Assembly: GCA_031289065.1 (NCBI GenBank) | Contig: JAITQI010000192.1 | Coordinates: 1-9,911 of the forward strand | Direction: 5' to 3' | DNA from: Oscillospiraceae bacterium | Lineage (GTDB): Bacteria > Bacillota > Clostridia > Oscillospirales > UBA929 | Length of the DNA stretch: 9,911 nt | Shown: positions 1 through 6,526 of the stretch, piece after piece | Layout of the letters: every line of letters begins with the position of its first letter | Position numbering within the stretch: position 1 is the stretch's first letter | Notes under the pieces: generated by a model | Databases searched by the model: none | Told to the model about the DNA's origin: nothing | The model's input: the letters and a program-made list of their open reading frames with translations, nothing else | Position numbers and translations under genes: made by a program

Positions 1-15
1 CAGCCTATTCATGAA

Positions 16-38
16 TTTCCCGGGAAAAGCGATATAAT
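16..38 (+). promoter_or_regulatory. htrA promoter (-10 box) with a palindrome in the spacer
   Basis: A perfect TATAAT -10 hexamer lies at 33-38, about 39 bases before the htrA start codon. No good -35 box is visible at the expected distance; the best candidates around 8-15 match TTGACA poorly, so the promoter may need an activator or another contact. A perfect 12-base palindrome, TTTCCCGGGAAA, lies at 16-27, where the -35/-10 spacer would be, which is a typical place for a repressor operator. The -10 box is seen directly; the operator role is inference. Confidence 0.55.
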
Positions 39-76
39 AAAAGTAGCGTAATTTGTGATGACCGGGAGGAAAATCC

Positions 77-1948
77 ATGTCCGACGAGTTGAACCGGAGC
101 TTTACCGGCGGGGAAGACCCGCGTCCCGACGCCCCGTCGGCCCCGCCCCCCGCGCCGGACGGGCCGAATAAGGGACGTGGCTTTGCCCCATTTGCCCCCT
201 TCGCCCCGTTTGCCTCGAACGAGGAGGAGCGTCCCCCCGAAGCCGCGCCGGAACCGCCGGCCTTTCCCTCGGCCGCCCTCTGGGGTCGGACGCCCCCGGC
301 GGGAGACGGGGCCAAGGAGACCCCTCCGGCGGAGGCGGCCCCCTTCGCCCCCTACGAGCAGCCTTCGCCCTACGCCCCCCCCGCGCCCGCGGAGACGCCC
401 GCGCCCGCAGCGCCGTCTTTGCCCTATGATCCGTCTGTGTTCCGCGAGGCGGCCTCGCCCTATGAGCCACCCGCGCCGCCCAAGCCATTTGACTCGGAGA
501 ATCCGCCGGGCTATACCGCTGCGCGCTATGCGCCGCTTCCGCTGCGCAACTTCTGGCCGGAGGCCGACGCCGAGAAGCCGGAGCCGCCGGGGCCGCGTTC
601 CGCGGTTCCGCCCCCCGACGCCCTTCCGCAAAAGGGCGTCCTGCCCGATCCCTGGGCTGTCCGGGCCTTCGCCGAGCCCTCCGCCGATCCGTGGGCCGTC
701 CGCGCCACCCCCTCGCGCCCCAAACCAAAGCGGGGCTGGCTTGTGGGCTTTATCTGCCTGCTTGTGGCCGCCTTTTTTGCCACCGGGGCGTTGCTGGTCA
801 CGGCGGACAGGCAGGGCCTTTGGGACTTCCTGCCCGGCAATCCCGCCGCCTCCGCCCCGCCGACCACCGTTCCCACCCCCGGACGCAACCCGGACAATCC
901 CCCCGCGACGGCCGGGCCCAACATCAGCGGCAACAACCCCTTGGACGACAGCGGCGACACCGCGCTGGAGACCCAGGACAGGCCGGGCAGCGTACCCTCA
1001 GGCGGCCAGGCGCTCACCATCCCGCAGATCGCCAAAAAGGCGCTGCCCTCGGTGGTGGGGATCGTGTCCGGCGGGGAGGACGACCCCTACGGCATCTCCT
1101 CCGGCTCCGGCATCATCATGAGCGCCGACGGGTATATCATCACCAACAATCACGTGGTGGAGGGCTACGGCACCATCAAAGTGATCCTCAACAACGGGGA
1201 CACCTATGACGTCCTTCAGGTGCGCACCGACCGCAACACCGATCTGGCCGTCCTGAAAATCGACGCCGTCGGCCTGACCCCCGCCGAATTCGGCAACTCC
1301 GACCGTATGGAGGTGGGCGATTTGGCCGTGGTCATCGGCAACCCCCTCGGCATGGAGCTGCAGAGCACCGTCACCAACGGCATCATTTCGGCCATCAACC
1401 GGGATATTGTCATCGAGGACCTCCGCATGACCATGCTCCAGACCAACTGCGCCATCAACCCGGGCAACTCGGGCGGGCCGCTCATCAACGAGTACGGCCA
1501 GGTCATCGGCATCATCTCCTCCAAGATCATGAGCGACTATTTCTCCTCCAGCGTGGTGGAGGGCCTGGGCTTCGCCATTCCCATCAACACCGCCCAACCC
1601 ATCATCAACGAACTGATCACCCGGGGCTTTGTCAAGGGCCGCCCGGCCATCGGCATCACCGGACGTACCCTCGACGAGCGCACCGCCCGGTATTTGGGCG
1701 TGCCGCAAGGCGTCCAGGTGGCGACGGTGGACCCCGCCAGCGACGCCGCCCGTCAGGGCCTCCAGGTGGACGACATCATCCTGTTTGTCAACGGCACCCC
1801 GGTTTACACACTGCAGGACATCAACCTGATCAAAAACGACCTCCAAGTGGGCGACGAAATGACCGTCACCGTCTACCGCCCCTCGGAAGAACGGGAAGTC
1901 GACGACATCACCTTCGTCCTCGTGGACAGCGGCGACATGAACGGCTAA
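77..1948 (+). CDS. htrA: HtrA/DegP-like membrane-anchored serine protease with PDZ domain
   Basis: This is a trypsin-like (S1C family) protease of 623 residues that degrades or handles misfolded proteins at the outer face of the membrane. Order of parts: a proline/alanine-rich, probably disordered cytoplasmic region (about 1-218), one membrane helix (about 221-242) preceded by the basic stretch PKPKR, a second low-complexity Pro/Asn/Gly linker (about 250-310), the protease domain (about 313-505), and one C-terminal PDZ domain (about 520-605). The catalytic triad is visible: His359 in ITNNHVV, Asp389 in NTDLAVL and Ser465 in GNSGGP. The start is supported by GGGAGG at 64-69, seven bases before the ATG. 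Firmicutes HtrA proteins usually have a much shorter cytoplasmic part; here the tail carries FAP repeats (residues 36-46) and two copies of DPWAVRA (191-197, 204-210). The gene is monocistronic in view, with a promoter in front and a terminator behind. Family assignment is very secure; the role of the tail is unknown. Confidence 0.96.
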   Translation: MSDELNRSFTGGEDPRPDAPSAPPPAPDGPNKGRGFAPFAPFAPFASNEEERPPEAAPEPPAFPSAALWGRTPPAGDGAKETPPAEAAPFAPYEQPSPYAPPAPAETPAPAAPSLPYDPSVFREAASPYEPPAPPKPFDSENPPGYTAARYAPLPLRNFWPEADAEKPEPPGPRSAVPPPDALPQKGVLPDPWAVRAFAEPSADPWAVRATPSRPKPKRGWLVGFICLLVAAFFATGALLVTADRQGLWDFLPGNPAASAPPTTVPTPGRNPDNPPATAGPNISGNNPLDDSGDTALETQDRPGSVPSGGQALTIPQIAKKALPSVVGIVSGGEDDPYGISSGSGIIMSADGYIITNNHVVEGYGTIKVILNNGDTYDVLQVRTDRNTDLAVLKIDAVGLTPAEFGNSDRMEVGDLAVVIGNPLGMELQSTVTNGIISAINRDIVIEDLRMTMLQTNCAINPGNSGGPLINEYGQVIGIISSKIMSDYFSSSVVEGLGFAIPINTAQPIINELITRGFVKGRPAIGITGRTLDERTARYLGVPQGVQVATVDPASDAARQGLQVDDIILFVNGTPVYTLQDINLIKNDLQVGDEMTVTVYRPSEEREVDDITFVLVDSGDMNG

Positions 1949-1978
1949 GGCGTTGCCCCGCCGAAGCAAACATAAAAC

Positions 1979-2006
1979 AAAAGGGAGGCCGTCGGGCCTC
2001 CCTTTT
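1979..2006. terminator. Bidirectional intrinsic terminator between htrA and tilS
   Basis: This is a perfect 12-bp stem, arms 1979-1990 (AAAAGGGAGGCC) and 1995-2006, closed by the four-base loop GTCG. Read on the plus strand the stem ends in TTTT, and it lies 30 bases after the htrA stop. Read on the minus strand it is followed by TTTTGTTTT, a better U-tract, so it can also stop transcripts coming from tilS, although that gene ends about 130 bases away. Its place between convergent genes fits shared use. Confidence 0.93.
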
Positions 2007-2031
2007 GAAATACAAATTGACGAATTTCGCC

Positions 2032-2073
2032 TTGCGTACCCCCGCCAAATCGTCAGCGTGTTTCGGTACGCAA
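2032..2073. repeat. 9-bp inverted repeat with 24-base loop
   Basis: TTGCGTACC (2032-2040) is perfectly mirrored by GGTACGCAA (2065-2073). It lies between the htrA/tilS terminator and the tilS stop codon, so it would be in the 3' untranslated part of the tilS transcript. No U-tract follows it on either strand, so it is not a standard terminator. It could be an RNA stem, a protein-binding site or chance. The rest of 2007-2134 shows no credible gene. Confidence 0.5.
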
Positions 2074-2106
2074 TCGTTTTCGCGGTGACGGTGCGCCTCT
2101 TGCTTT

Positions 2107-2124
2107 GATGATCCTGATGATCCT
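2107..2124. repeat. Two tandem copies of GATGATCCT
   Basis: Two exact, adjacent 9-base copies (2107-2115 and 2116-2124) lie just past the tilS stop codon in the convergent intergenic region. Such short duplications commonly arise by replication slippage. No function is suggested. Confidence 0.6.
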
Positions 2125-2134
2125 ATAGTTTCAT

Positions 2135-3547
2135 TCATTTGTCAAGTCCGTTTTCCTTCGCCGTATCGCCCTCCGCCCAGATAAGCTCCCAGGCCGCTTC
2201 TCCCGCCTCGGCCATGCGCCCCCTATCCGCCCCCAAACCCGGAACGCCCGCCACCCCGGCCCCGTCGGCCAGCACCGGCCAAGCGTCCCGCAGCGGGGCG
2301 GGGATTTTGCGGTCGATCATCAGGCGCTTGAGGCTGCGGCCGCCGGGTTTTCCGGGCAGGGCCAGCCGGTCCCCCGGTTGCCGGGGTCTCAGGGTCAGCG
2401 CACCCCCGGTCAGGGCGGCGGGGTCGAGATAAAAGCAGTCTGGCCCGGAGCGCCCCGCCGCCGGGACAGCCCGGCAGGTCAGCGCGACGCCAAGCCAGGG
2501 CAGGGCCGCCGTGTCGCCCGGGGCCAACGGGCGAAGGGGGAAGGGCGCGGCCTCGGAAGGCGGCCCCATGCGGAGCCATTCGTAATCCCGCCGGGCCACC
2601 AATCCCCCCGGCAGGTTCAGCCGGGCCGAGGGGCTGTCCCCGGCGCACAGGGCCAGCAGGGCCTCCCCATGGGCCGCCGTCAGACGCCGGCCCCCGCTCG
2701 CCTCGGCGTACAGCAGCCGGAACACCCGGGCGGACAGGGGACGGGGCAAAGCGGACACCCCCTTGGCCCGCACCGCCTGGCCCGCCTCAGTCTCCCGCAG
2801 GGCGTCCAGCTGTTCCCGGGCCAGGGCGGTGAGCAGCGCCTCGTCCGCCCGCAGACGGGCGGCCAGCCCCCCCGCCGCCTCATCCAACCGAGGGTTGATC
2901 CCCCGCAGGGCGGGGATCACCTGCCGCCGCACCCGGTTGCGGGCGAAGCGCTCGTCGGCGTTGCTGGCGTCCTCCCGATGGGGTAGGCGCTGTTCGTCCA
3001 AAAAAATCTCGATATCCCGCCGGGCACAGGTCAGCAGGGGCCGGACGACGGCCCCCCGGACGGGGGGAATCCCCCCCAACCCGTGAAGCCCCGTGCCCCG
3101 GGCCAGATGAAGCAGCATGGTTTCCGTGTTGTCGTCAGCGTTGTGGCCGGTGGCGATCCGGTCAAAGCCCTCCCGGGCGGCGACCCGCTCCAAAAAGGCG
3201 TAACGCAGGGCCCGCCCGGTCTCCTCCAGACCGGCCCCCCGGGCGGCCGCCTCGGCGGCCACGTCGGCCGCCCCCGTATACAGCGCGACGCCCCATCCGG
3301 CGCACAGCGTCCGGACAAAGCGTTCGTCTTCCTCGGCCTCCGCCCCCCGCAGGCGATGGTTGAAATGGGCCGCCGCCAGCGCGGACAGGCCCCACTCGTC
3401 CCCCAGCAGGCGCAAAGCGCCCAGCAGGGCCACCGAATCGGCGCCCCCCGACACGGCGCACAGCACCCGGCACCCGGCGGGGAACATGTTCCACGCGGCG
3501 GCCAGACGGCGCGTTCTGTCCGCCAGGGGGGGACTATTCATCCTCAT
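2135..3547 (-). CDS. tilS: tRNA(Ile)-lysidine synthetase TilS
   Basis: TilS attaches lysine, using ATP, to cytidine 34 of the tRNA-Ile that carries a CAU anticodon, so that it reads AUA instead of AUG. The protein is 470 residues from this start. The N-terminal ATP-pyrophosphatase domain shows SGGADS (33-38), HFNHRLR (61-67) and ATGHNADDNTET (132-143). FARNRVRRQVIP (201-212) fits the conserved stretch after the nucleotide-binding fold. The C-terminal TilS domain is clear from LRPRQPGD (387-394) and RSLKRLMIDRKIP (404-416). Two ATGs compete: 3547 (used here, 14-base overlap with the end of dnaB) and 3541 (8-base overlap, ATGAATAG); neither has a strong ribosome binding site, so translational coupling to dnaB is likely. 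It is the last gene of the rplI-dnaB-tilS run; the more familiar neighbours hpt and ftsH are absent from view. Confidence 0.95.
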   Translation of the reverse strand: MRMNSPPLADRTRRLAAAWNMFPAGCRVLCAVSGGADSVALLGALRLLGDEWGLSALAAAHFNHRLRGAEAEEDERFVRTLCAGWGVALYTGAADVAAEAAARGAGLEETGRALRYAFLERVAAREGFDRIATGHNADDNTETMLLHLARGTGLHGLGGIPPVRGAVVRPLLTCARRDIEIFLDEQRLPHREDASNADERFARNRVRRQVIPALRGINPRLDEAAGGLAARLRADEALLTALAREQLDALRETEAGQAVRAKGVSALPRPLSARVFRLLYAEASGGRRLTAAHGEALLALCAGDSPSARLNLPGGLVARRDYEWLRMGPPSEAAPFPLRPLAPGDTAALPWLGVALTCRAVPAAGRSGPDCFYLDPAALTGGALTLRPRQPGDRLALPGKPGGRSLKRLMIDRKIPAPLRDAWPVLADGAGVAGVPGLGADRGRMAEAGEAAWELIWAEGDTAKENGLDK

Positions 3548-4871
3548 GCCGCCATTCCCGGGAGGAGAAGGAGGTGTACTGCGCCAGCCATTGCAGGGTG
3601 ACCGTGCCGGTCTGGCCGTGGCGGTTTTTGGCCACGATACACTCGGCCACGTTTTTGTCCTCGGTGTCCTCGTTGTAATATTCGTCCCGATACAGGAACA
3701 TGACCACGTCGGCGTCCTGCTCGATGGCCCCGGACTCCCGGAGGTCGGACAGCATGGGGCGTTTGTTTTTTTCCGAACGGGTCTCGGCGGCCCGGGAGAG
3801 CTGGGAGAGGCAGAGTACCGGCACATCCAGCTCCTTGGCCATGATTTTCAGGTTCCGGGAGATGTCGGCCACCTCTTGGGTGCGGTTGTCGGTGCGCCGG
3901 GAGCCCTGCATGAGCTGGAGGTAGTCGATGACAATCAGCCCCAAATCCTCCACTCGGCGGCATTTGGCCTTCATCTCCGCCACATTGATGGCCGAATTGT
4001 CGTCAAACCGCAGGTCCAGCCGGGTCAGGGAACGGGAGGCGTCGATGAGCCGGTTCCATTCGTCCATGGACAGATCGCCGGTCAGCAGTTTTTTCGAGTC
4101 GATGTGGGCCTCGGCGGACAGCAGGCGCATGACAAGCTGTTCCCGGGACATTTCCAGGGAAAAGAAGACCGCCGTCTTGCCCGAATGCCGAACGGCGTTG
4201 AGGGCGATGTTCAGGGCGATACTGGTCTTGCCCATGCCCGGGCGGGAGGCGATGAGGATCAGATTGGAGCGGCCCAGACCGCCGATGTAGTTGTCCACCT
4301 CGGCCAACCCCGTGGGCAGTCCCGGCAGCTGCCCACGGTTGCGGGCCAGCTCGTCCAGGCGTTCAAACACGGCCGGCAGCACTTCCCCCACCTTGTACAG
4401 CGACTGGTCGGCCCGGCCCTGGCGGATGGCGTAAATGCGCTGTTCGGCGGCGTCGAGGACGGTGGAGGCTTCCCCCTGCCCGTCGGTGGCCATGGCCGAA
4501 ATCTCCGCCGAAGCCTCGGCCACTTGGCGCAACAGCGCCTGATCCCGCACCAGACGGGCGTATTCGGCCATGTGGGCGGCGGTGGGCGTCACCTGCATCA
4601 GGCCCATCAGGTACTGCCGGGTGGACTGCTCGTCAAACATGCCCTGGGTGCGCATGTGCCCCAGCACCGTGATGGGGTCGATGGTCTGGCTCAGGGCGAA
4701 CATGGAATAGACGCTCTCAAAAATATCCTTGTTCTGGGGAATGAAGAAGTCGTCAGGGCGCAGAAACCCCAACGCCTCGGGAATACACCGGGCGTCGATG
4801 AGCATGGCCCCCAGCACCGCCTGCTCCGCCTCAACACTATGCGGCAGCCGTTGCCGCGCCAGCTCATCCAC
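3534..4871 (-). CDS. dnaB: Replicative DNA helicase DnaB
   Basis: DnaB is the hexameric 5'-3' helicase that unwinds DNA at the replication fork (called DnaC in Bacillus). The protein has 445 residues from the start chosen here, a normal length. The N-terminal domain opens with the family motif LPHSVEAEQAVLGAML. The RecA-like C-terminal domain has Walker A SRPGMGKTS (209-217), Walker B LIVIDYLQLM (312-321), SQLSR (356-360) and the conserved RPMLSDLRESGAIEQDAD run (371-388). There is no intein. The start is uncertain: GTG at 4871 sits seven bases after a GGGGGTG Shine-Dalgarno-like run, while an in-frame TTG at 4877 lies only one base from it, so GTG is preferred. The gene follows rplI, a common pairing, but the two are separated by an AT-rich foldback element. 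The 3' end overlaps tilS. Confidence 0.97.
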   Translation of the reverse strand: MDELARQRLPHSVEAEQAVLGAMLIDARCIPEALGFLRPDDFFIPQNKDIFESVYSMFALSQTIDPITVLGHMRTQGMFDEQSTRQYLMGLMQVTPTAAHMAEYARLVRDQALLRQVAEASAEISAMATDGQGEASTVLDAAEQRIYAIRQGRADQSLYKVGEVLPAVFERLDELARNRGQLPGLPTGLAEVDNYIGGLGRSNLILIASRPGMGKTSIALNIALNAVRHSGKTAVFFSLEMSREQLVMRLLSAEAHIDSKKLLTGDLSMDEWNRLIDASRSLTRLDLRFDDNSAINVAEMKAKCRRVEDLGLIVIDYLQLMQGSRRTDNRTQEVADISRNLKIMAKELDVPVLCLSQLSRAAETRSEKNKRPMLSDLRESGAIEQDADVVMFLYRDEYYNEDTEDKNVAECIVAKNRHGQTGTVTLQWLAQYTSFSSREWRHEDE

Positions 4872-4890
4872 GCTCAAACACCCCCCCGCG

Positions 4891-5050
4891 AATTGTCACA
4901 GACAATTTGCGAATTAAGAATGAAAAATGAAGAATGAAAAATTTTGGTATCGCGCTGTGCGCGATGATTTCATTGGCCGCGTGAGCGGCTCCGCAATTTT
5001 TAATTTTCAATTCTTCATTGGCAACTGACAATTGAAAATTGTCAGTTGCC
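4891..5050. repeat. AT-rich foldback repeat (MITE-like) between rplI and dnaB
   Basis: About 160 bases far richer in A+T than everything around them and built of nested dyads. The left end is AATTGTC-ACA-GACAATT (4891-4907). The right end is a perfect 14-bp arm, GGCAACTGACAATT, with a three-base loop (5020-5050). Inside are ATCGCGC-TGT-GCGCGAT (4949-4965) and GCCGC-GTGA-GCGGC (4976-4989). The AATGAAGAAT-type runs near 4910-4942 are loosely mirrored near 4995-5019, so the whole can fold back on itself. It encodes no protein, which fits a small non-autonomous element or dispersed intergenic repeat; I recall similar sequences from Oscillospiraceae-type genomes but could not check. The right end overlaps the last codons of rplI. 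No clear target-site duplication is seen. Confidence 0.7.
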
Positions 5051-5491
5051 GTCCCCCACCTCGACCTGAATCGTGGTGGAAATTTCAAAGCCCAGCTTGA
5101 CTTTGACCGTGTGAAGGCCGTAGGTCTTGATGGGCTCGTCCAGAACCAGCTTGTGCTTGTCCACGTCCAGGCCGAACTGGGCCTTCAGGGCGTCGGCGAT
5201 CTCCTGCCCGGTGACCGCGCCGAACAGACGGCCCTGGCTGCCGGCCTTGGCGGTGAGCTTGACCGCGCAGGTCTTCAGGTGTTCCGCCGCCGCTTGGGCC
5301 CGCTTCTTGTCGCTGTCCAGCTTGTCGGCCTTGGCCTTTTCCCGCAGCTTGTACTCGGTCAGCGCCCCCGAGGTGGCTTCGGAGGCCAGCTTGCGGGGGA
5401 ACAGATAGTTCCGGGCGTACCCGTCGGACACGTTGACCAGATCGCCCTTCTTGCCCTGGCCCTGGACGTCCTGTTGGAGAATGACTTTCAT
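5042..5491 (-). CDS. rplI: Large-subunit ribosomal protein bL9
   Basis: bL9 binds 23S rRNA near the L1 stalk and helps keep the reading frame. It is 149 residues, the usual length. The N-terminal RNA-binding domain shows the family signature (GKKGDLVNVSDGYARNYLFP, residues 13-32). It is followed by the long connecting helix, rich in Lys and Ala (about 41-75), and the C-terminal domain (about 80-147) with GRLFGAVT. The ATG is preceded by AAGGGAG at a workable distance. A promoter about 110 bases upstream makes this the first gene of the rplI-dnaB-tilS unit. The final codons, GGC AAC TGA, fall inside the palindrome that ends the neighbouring repeat element, so the extreme C-terminus (Gly-Asn) may have been supplied by that element. 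Confidence 0.97.
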   Translation of the reverse strand: MKVILQQDVQGQGKKGDLVNVSDGYARNYLFPRKLASEATSGALTEYKLREKAKADKLDSDKKRAQAAAEHLKTCAVKLTAKAGSQGRLFGAVTGQEIADALKAQFGLDVDKHKLVLDEPIKTYGLHTVKVKLGFEISTTIQVEVGDGN

Positions 5492-5601
5492 ATGATAGGC
5501 TCCCTTCGGCTGACAGCGCGAATCTCCCGGGGAAAAAGAGACGGACGCGCCGCCCAGCGGTAGAATTCGTTTGATGCGATGGAGACCCCTTTACCGTCCC
5601 T

Positions 5602-5630
5602 ATGATAGCACGGTTGCGCGGTAAGCGCAA
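5602..5630 (-). promoter_or_regulatory. Sigma-A-type promoter of rplI-dnaB-tilS
   Basis: On the minus strand TTGCGC (-35, 5625-5630) and TATCAT (-10, 5602-5607) are separated by 17 bases, and a TG one base before the -10 gives an extended -10 element. The predicted start leaves a leader of roughly 100 bases before rplI. The -35 box is half of a perfect inverted repeat, TTGCGC-N5-GCGCAA (5614-5630), so a regulator could bind over it. The region lies just past the mreC stop codon and separates two transcription units. Confidence 0.75.
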
Positions 5631-5653
5631 CACAGAGATTTGCGGGGCGGCCC

Positions 5654-6505
5654 CTATTCCGAGATGTCAAAGGAGGTGACCACGAAGACCTGGGTCAGCT
5701 CCTCCAGCTTGACCGAGGGGGTGATGATGGCGTAGGCCGATATACCGGTTTCGTCGGTGCGCATGTCCATCACCGTGCCGATGACCAGATCCCGGGGAAA
5801 CAACCCCCCGATGCCGGAAGTCAGGATGGGGTCGCCGTTTTTGACGTCGTCGTCCTTGGCCAGGTAGGACAGCCGCAGCGCCCCGCCCCGCATCAGGTCG
5901 AAACTGCCCTCCGCGACAGCCGCCTGGTTGGTGCGGGCGTTGTAGGCCCCGGCCTCCATGTCCGAATCGATGAGGGTGGTCACCGTGGCCCAATTCTGCC
6001 CCACCTCGGAGATGAAGCCCACCAAAAAGCCCTCCGAGGTGATGACGCAGTCCCGAGGCTTGAAGCCGTAGTTGCTGCCCCGGCTGAGGGTAAAGGTGGA
6101 CGCCCAGTTGGAGACGTTGCGCGCCGTGATGGTGGCCGACTCCCAATTCAAGTCCCGCCGCCGGGCCGACAGGCCGAGCAGCTCCCGCAGACGGGCGTTC
6201 TCCTCGTTGGCGGCGGTGGACTGGCGCACCTCCTCCTCCATGTGGGCGATCTGCTGGCGCAGTTCCTCGTTTTCCGCCTCGAGGTTGTCGTATTGGTACA
6301 TGTACCCGTACAGGGAGGACGCCTGGTCGGCCAGCCCCACCACCGCCGACTGAAGCGGCCGAAACAGGCTGCCCAAGGCGTTGGAGACCGGCGAGGCGTA
6401 CCCTCCGGTCAGCGCCGACACAACGGACATGATGACCGACAGCAAAATGACGGCCACCGCGACAAGCAATATTTTATGTCGGAAGAAAAACCGCAACCAT
6501 AACAC
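5654..6505 (-). CDS. mreC: Rod shape-determining protein MreC
   Basis: MreC is a single-pass membrane protein that links the MreB cytoskeleton to the cell-wall elongation machinery from the outer side. It is 283 residues, a normal length. A membrane helix (about 12-32) is followed by a coiled coil (about 70-112, rich in Glu, Gln and Leu) and the double beta-barrel domain (about 120-278), which contains the typical stretches GFLVGFISEVG, DPILTSGIGGLFP and IGTV. The start is GTG at 6505; an ATG one base out of register is not in frame, and TTG at 6496 is an alternative. It follows maf by 21 bases, so the two are co-transcribed. In Bacillus and many relatives maf is followed by mreB-mreC-mreD; here mreB and mreD are missing and the next gene is rplI behind its own promoter. 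Confidence 0.95.
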   Translation of the reverse strand: MLWLRFFFRHKILLVAVAVILLSVIMSVVSALTGGYASPVSNALGSLFRPLQSAVVGLADQASSLYGYMYQYDNLEAENEELRQQIAHMEEEVRQSTAANEENARLRELLGLSARRRDLNWESATITARNVSNWASTFTLSRGSNYGFKPRDCVITSEGFLVGFISEVGQNWATVTTLIDSDMEAGAYNARTNQAAVAEGSFDLMRGGALRLSYLAKDDDVKNGDPILTSGIGGLFPRDLVIGTVMDMRTDETGISAYAIITPSVKLEELTQVFVVTSFDISE

Positions 6506-6526
6506 CCCAACTCTTAAAACGCTATT

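Noticed and set aside
177..1121. Plus-strand Arg/Pro-rich open frame inside htrA
   Set aside because: It is a frame-shifted reading of the GC-rich, proline-coding htrA 5' region. The htrA frame has a good ribosome binding site and continues into the conserved domain.
998..1969. Long open frame (323 codons) on the minus strand across htrA
   Set aside because: It lies opposite the conserved protease and PDZ codons, has a low-complexity His/Asp/Val/Gly composition typical of antisense readings in GC-rich DNA, and matches no family I recognise.
1908..2138. Possible small gene of 76 codons overlapping the tilS stop (ATGA)
   Set aside because: The overlap looks like coupling, but the frame reads through the strong terminator and into the end of htrA, and the product has no recognisable feature.
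3360..4937. Long plus-strand open frame (525 codons) opposite dnaB and the start of tilS
   Set aside because: dnaB is unmistakable on the other strand. This frame runs across the dnaB/tilS junction and has shadow-like composition (Gly, His, Gln, Val), with no motif.
4864..5088. Small minus-strand frame of 74 codons through the foldback element
   Set aside because: It reads across the hairpins and AT-rich repeats and over the end of rplI in another frame; no start signal or family resemblance.
5631..5653. GGGGCC-GCCCC as a possible terminator after mreC
   Set aside because: The arms are very short with almost no loop and no U-tract follows, so it cannot be supported as a terminator.
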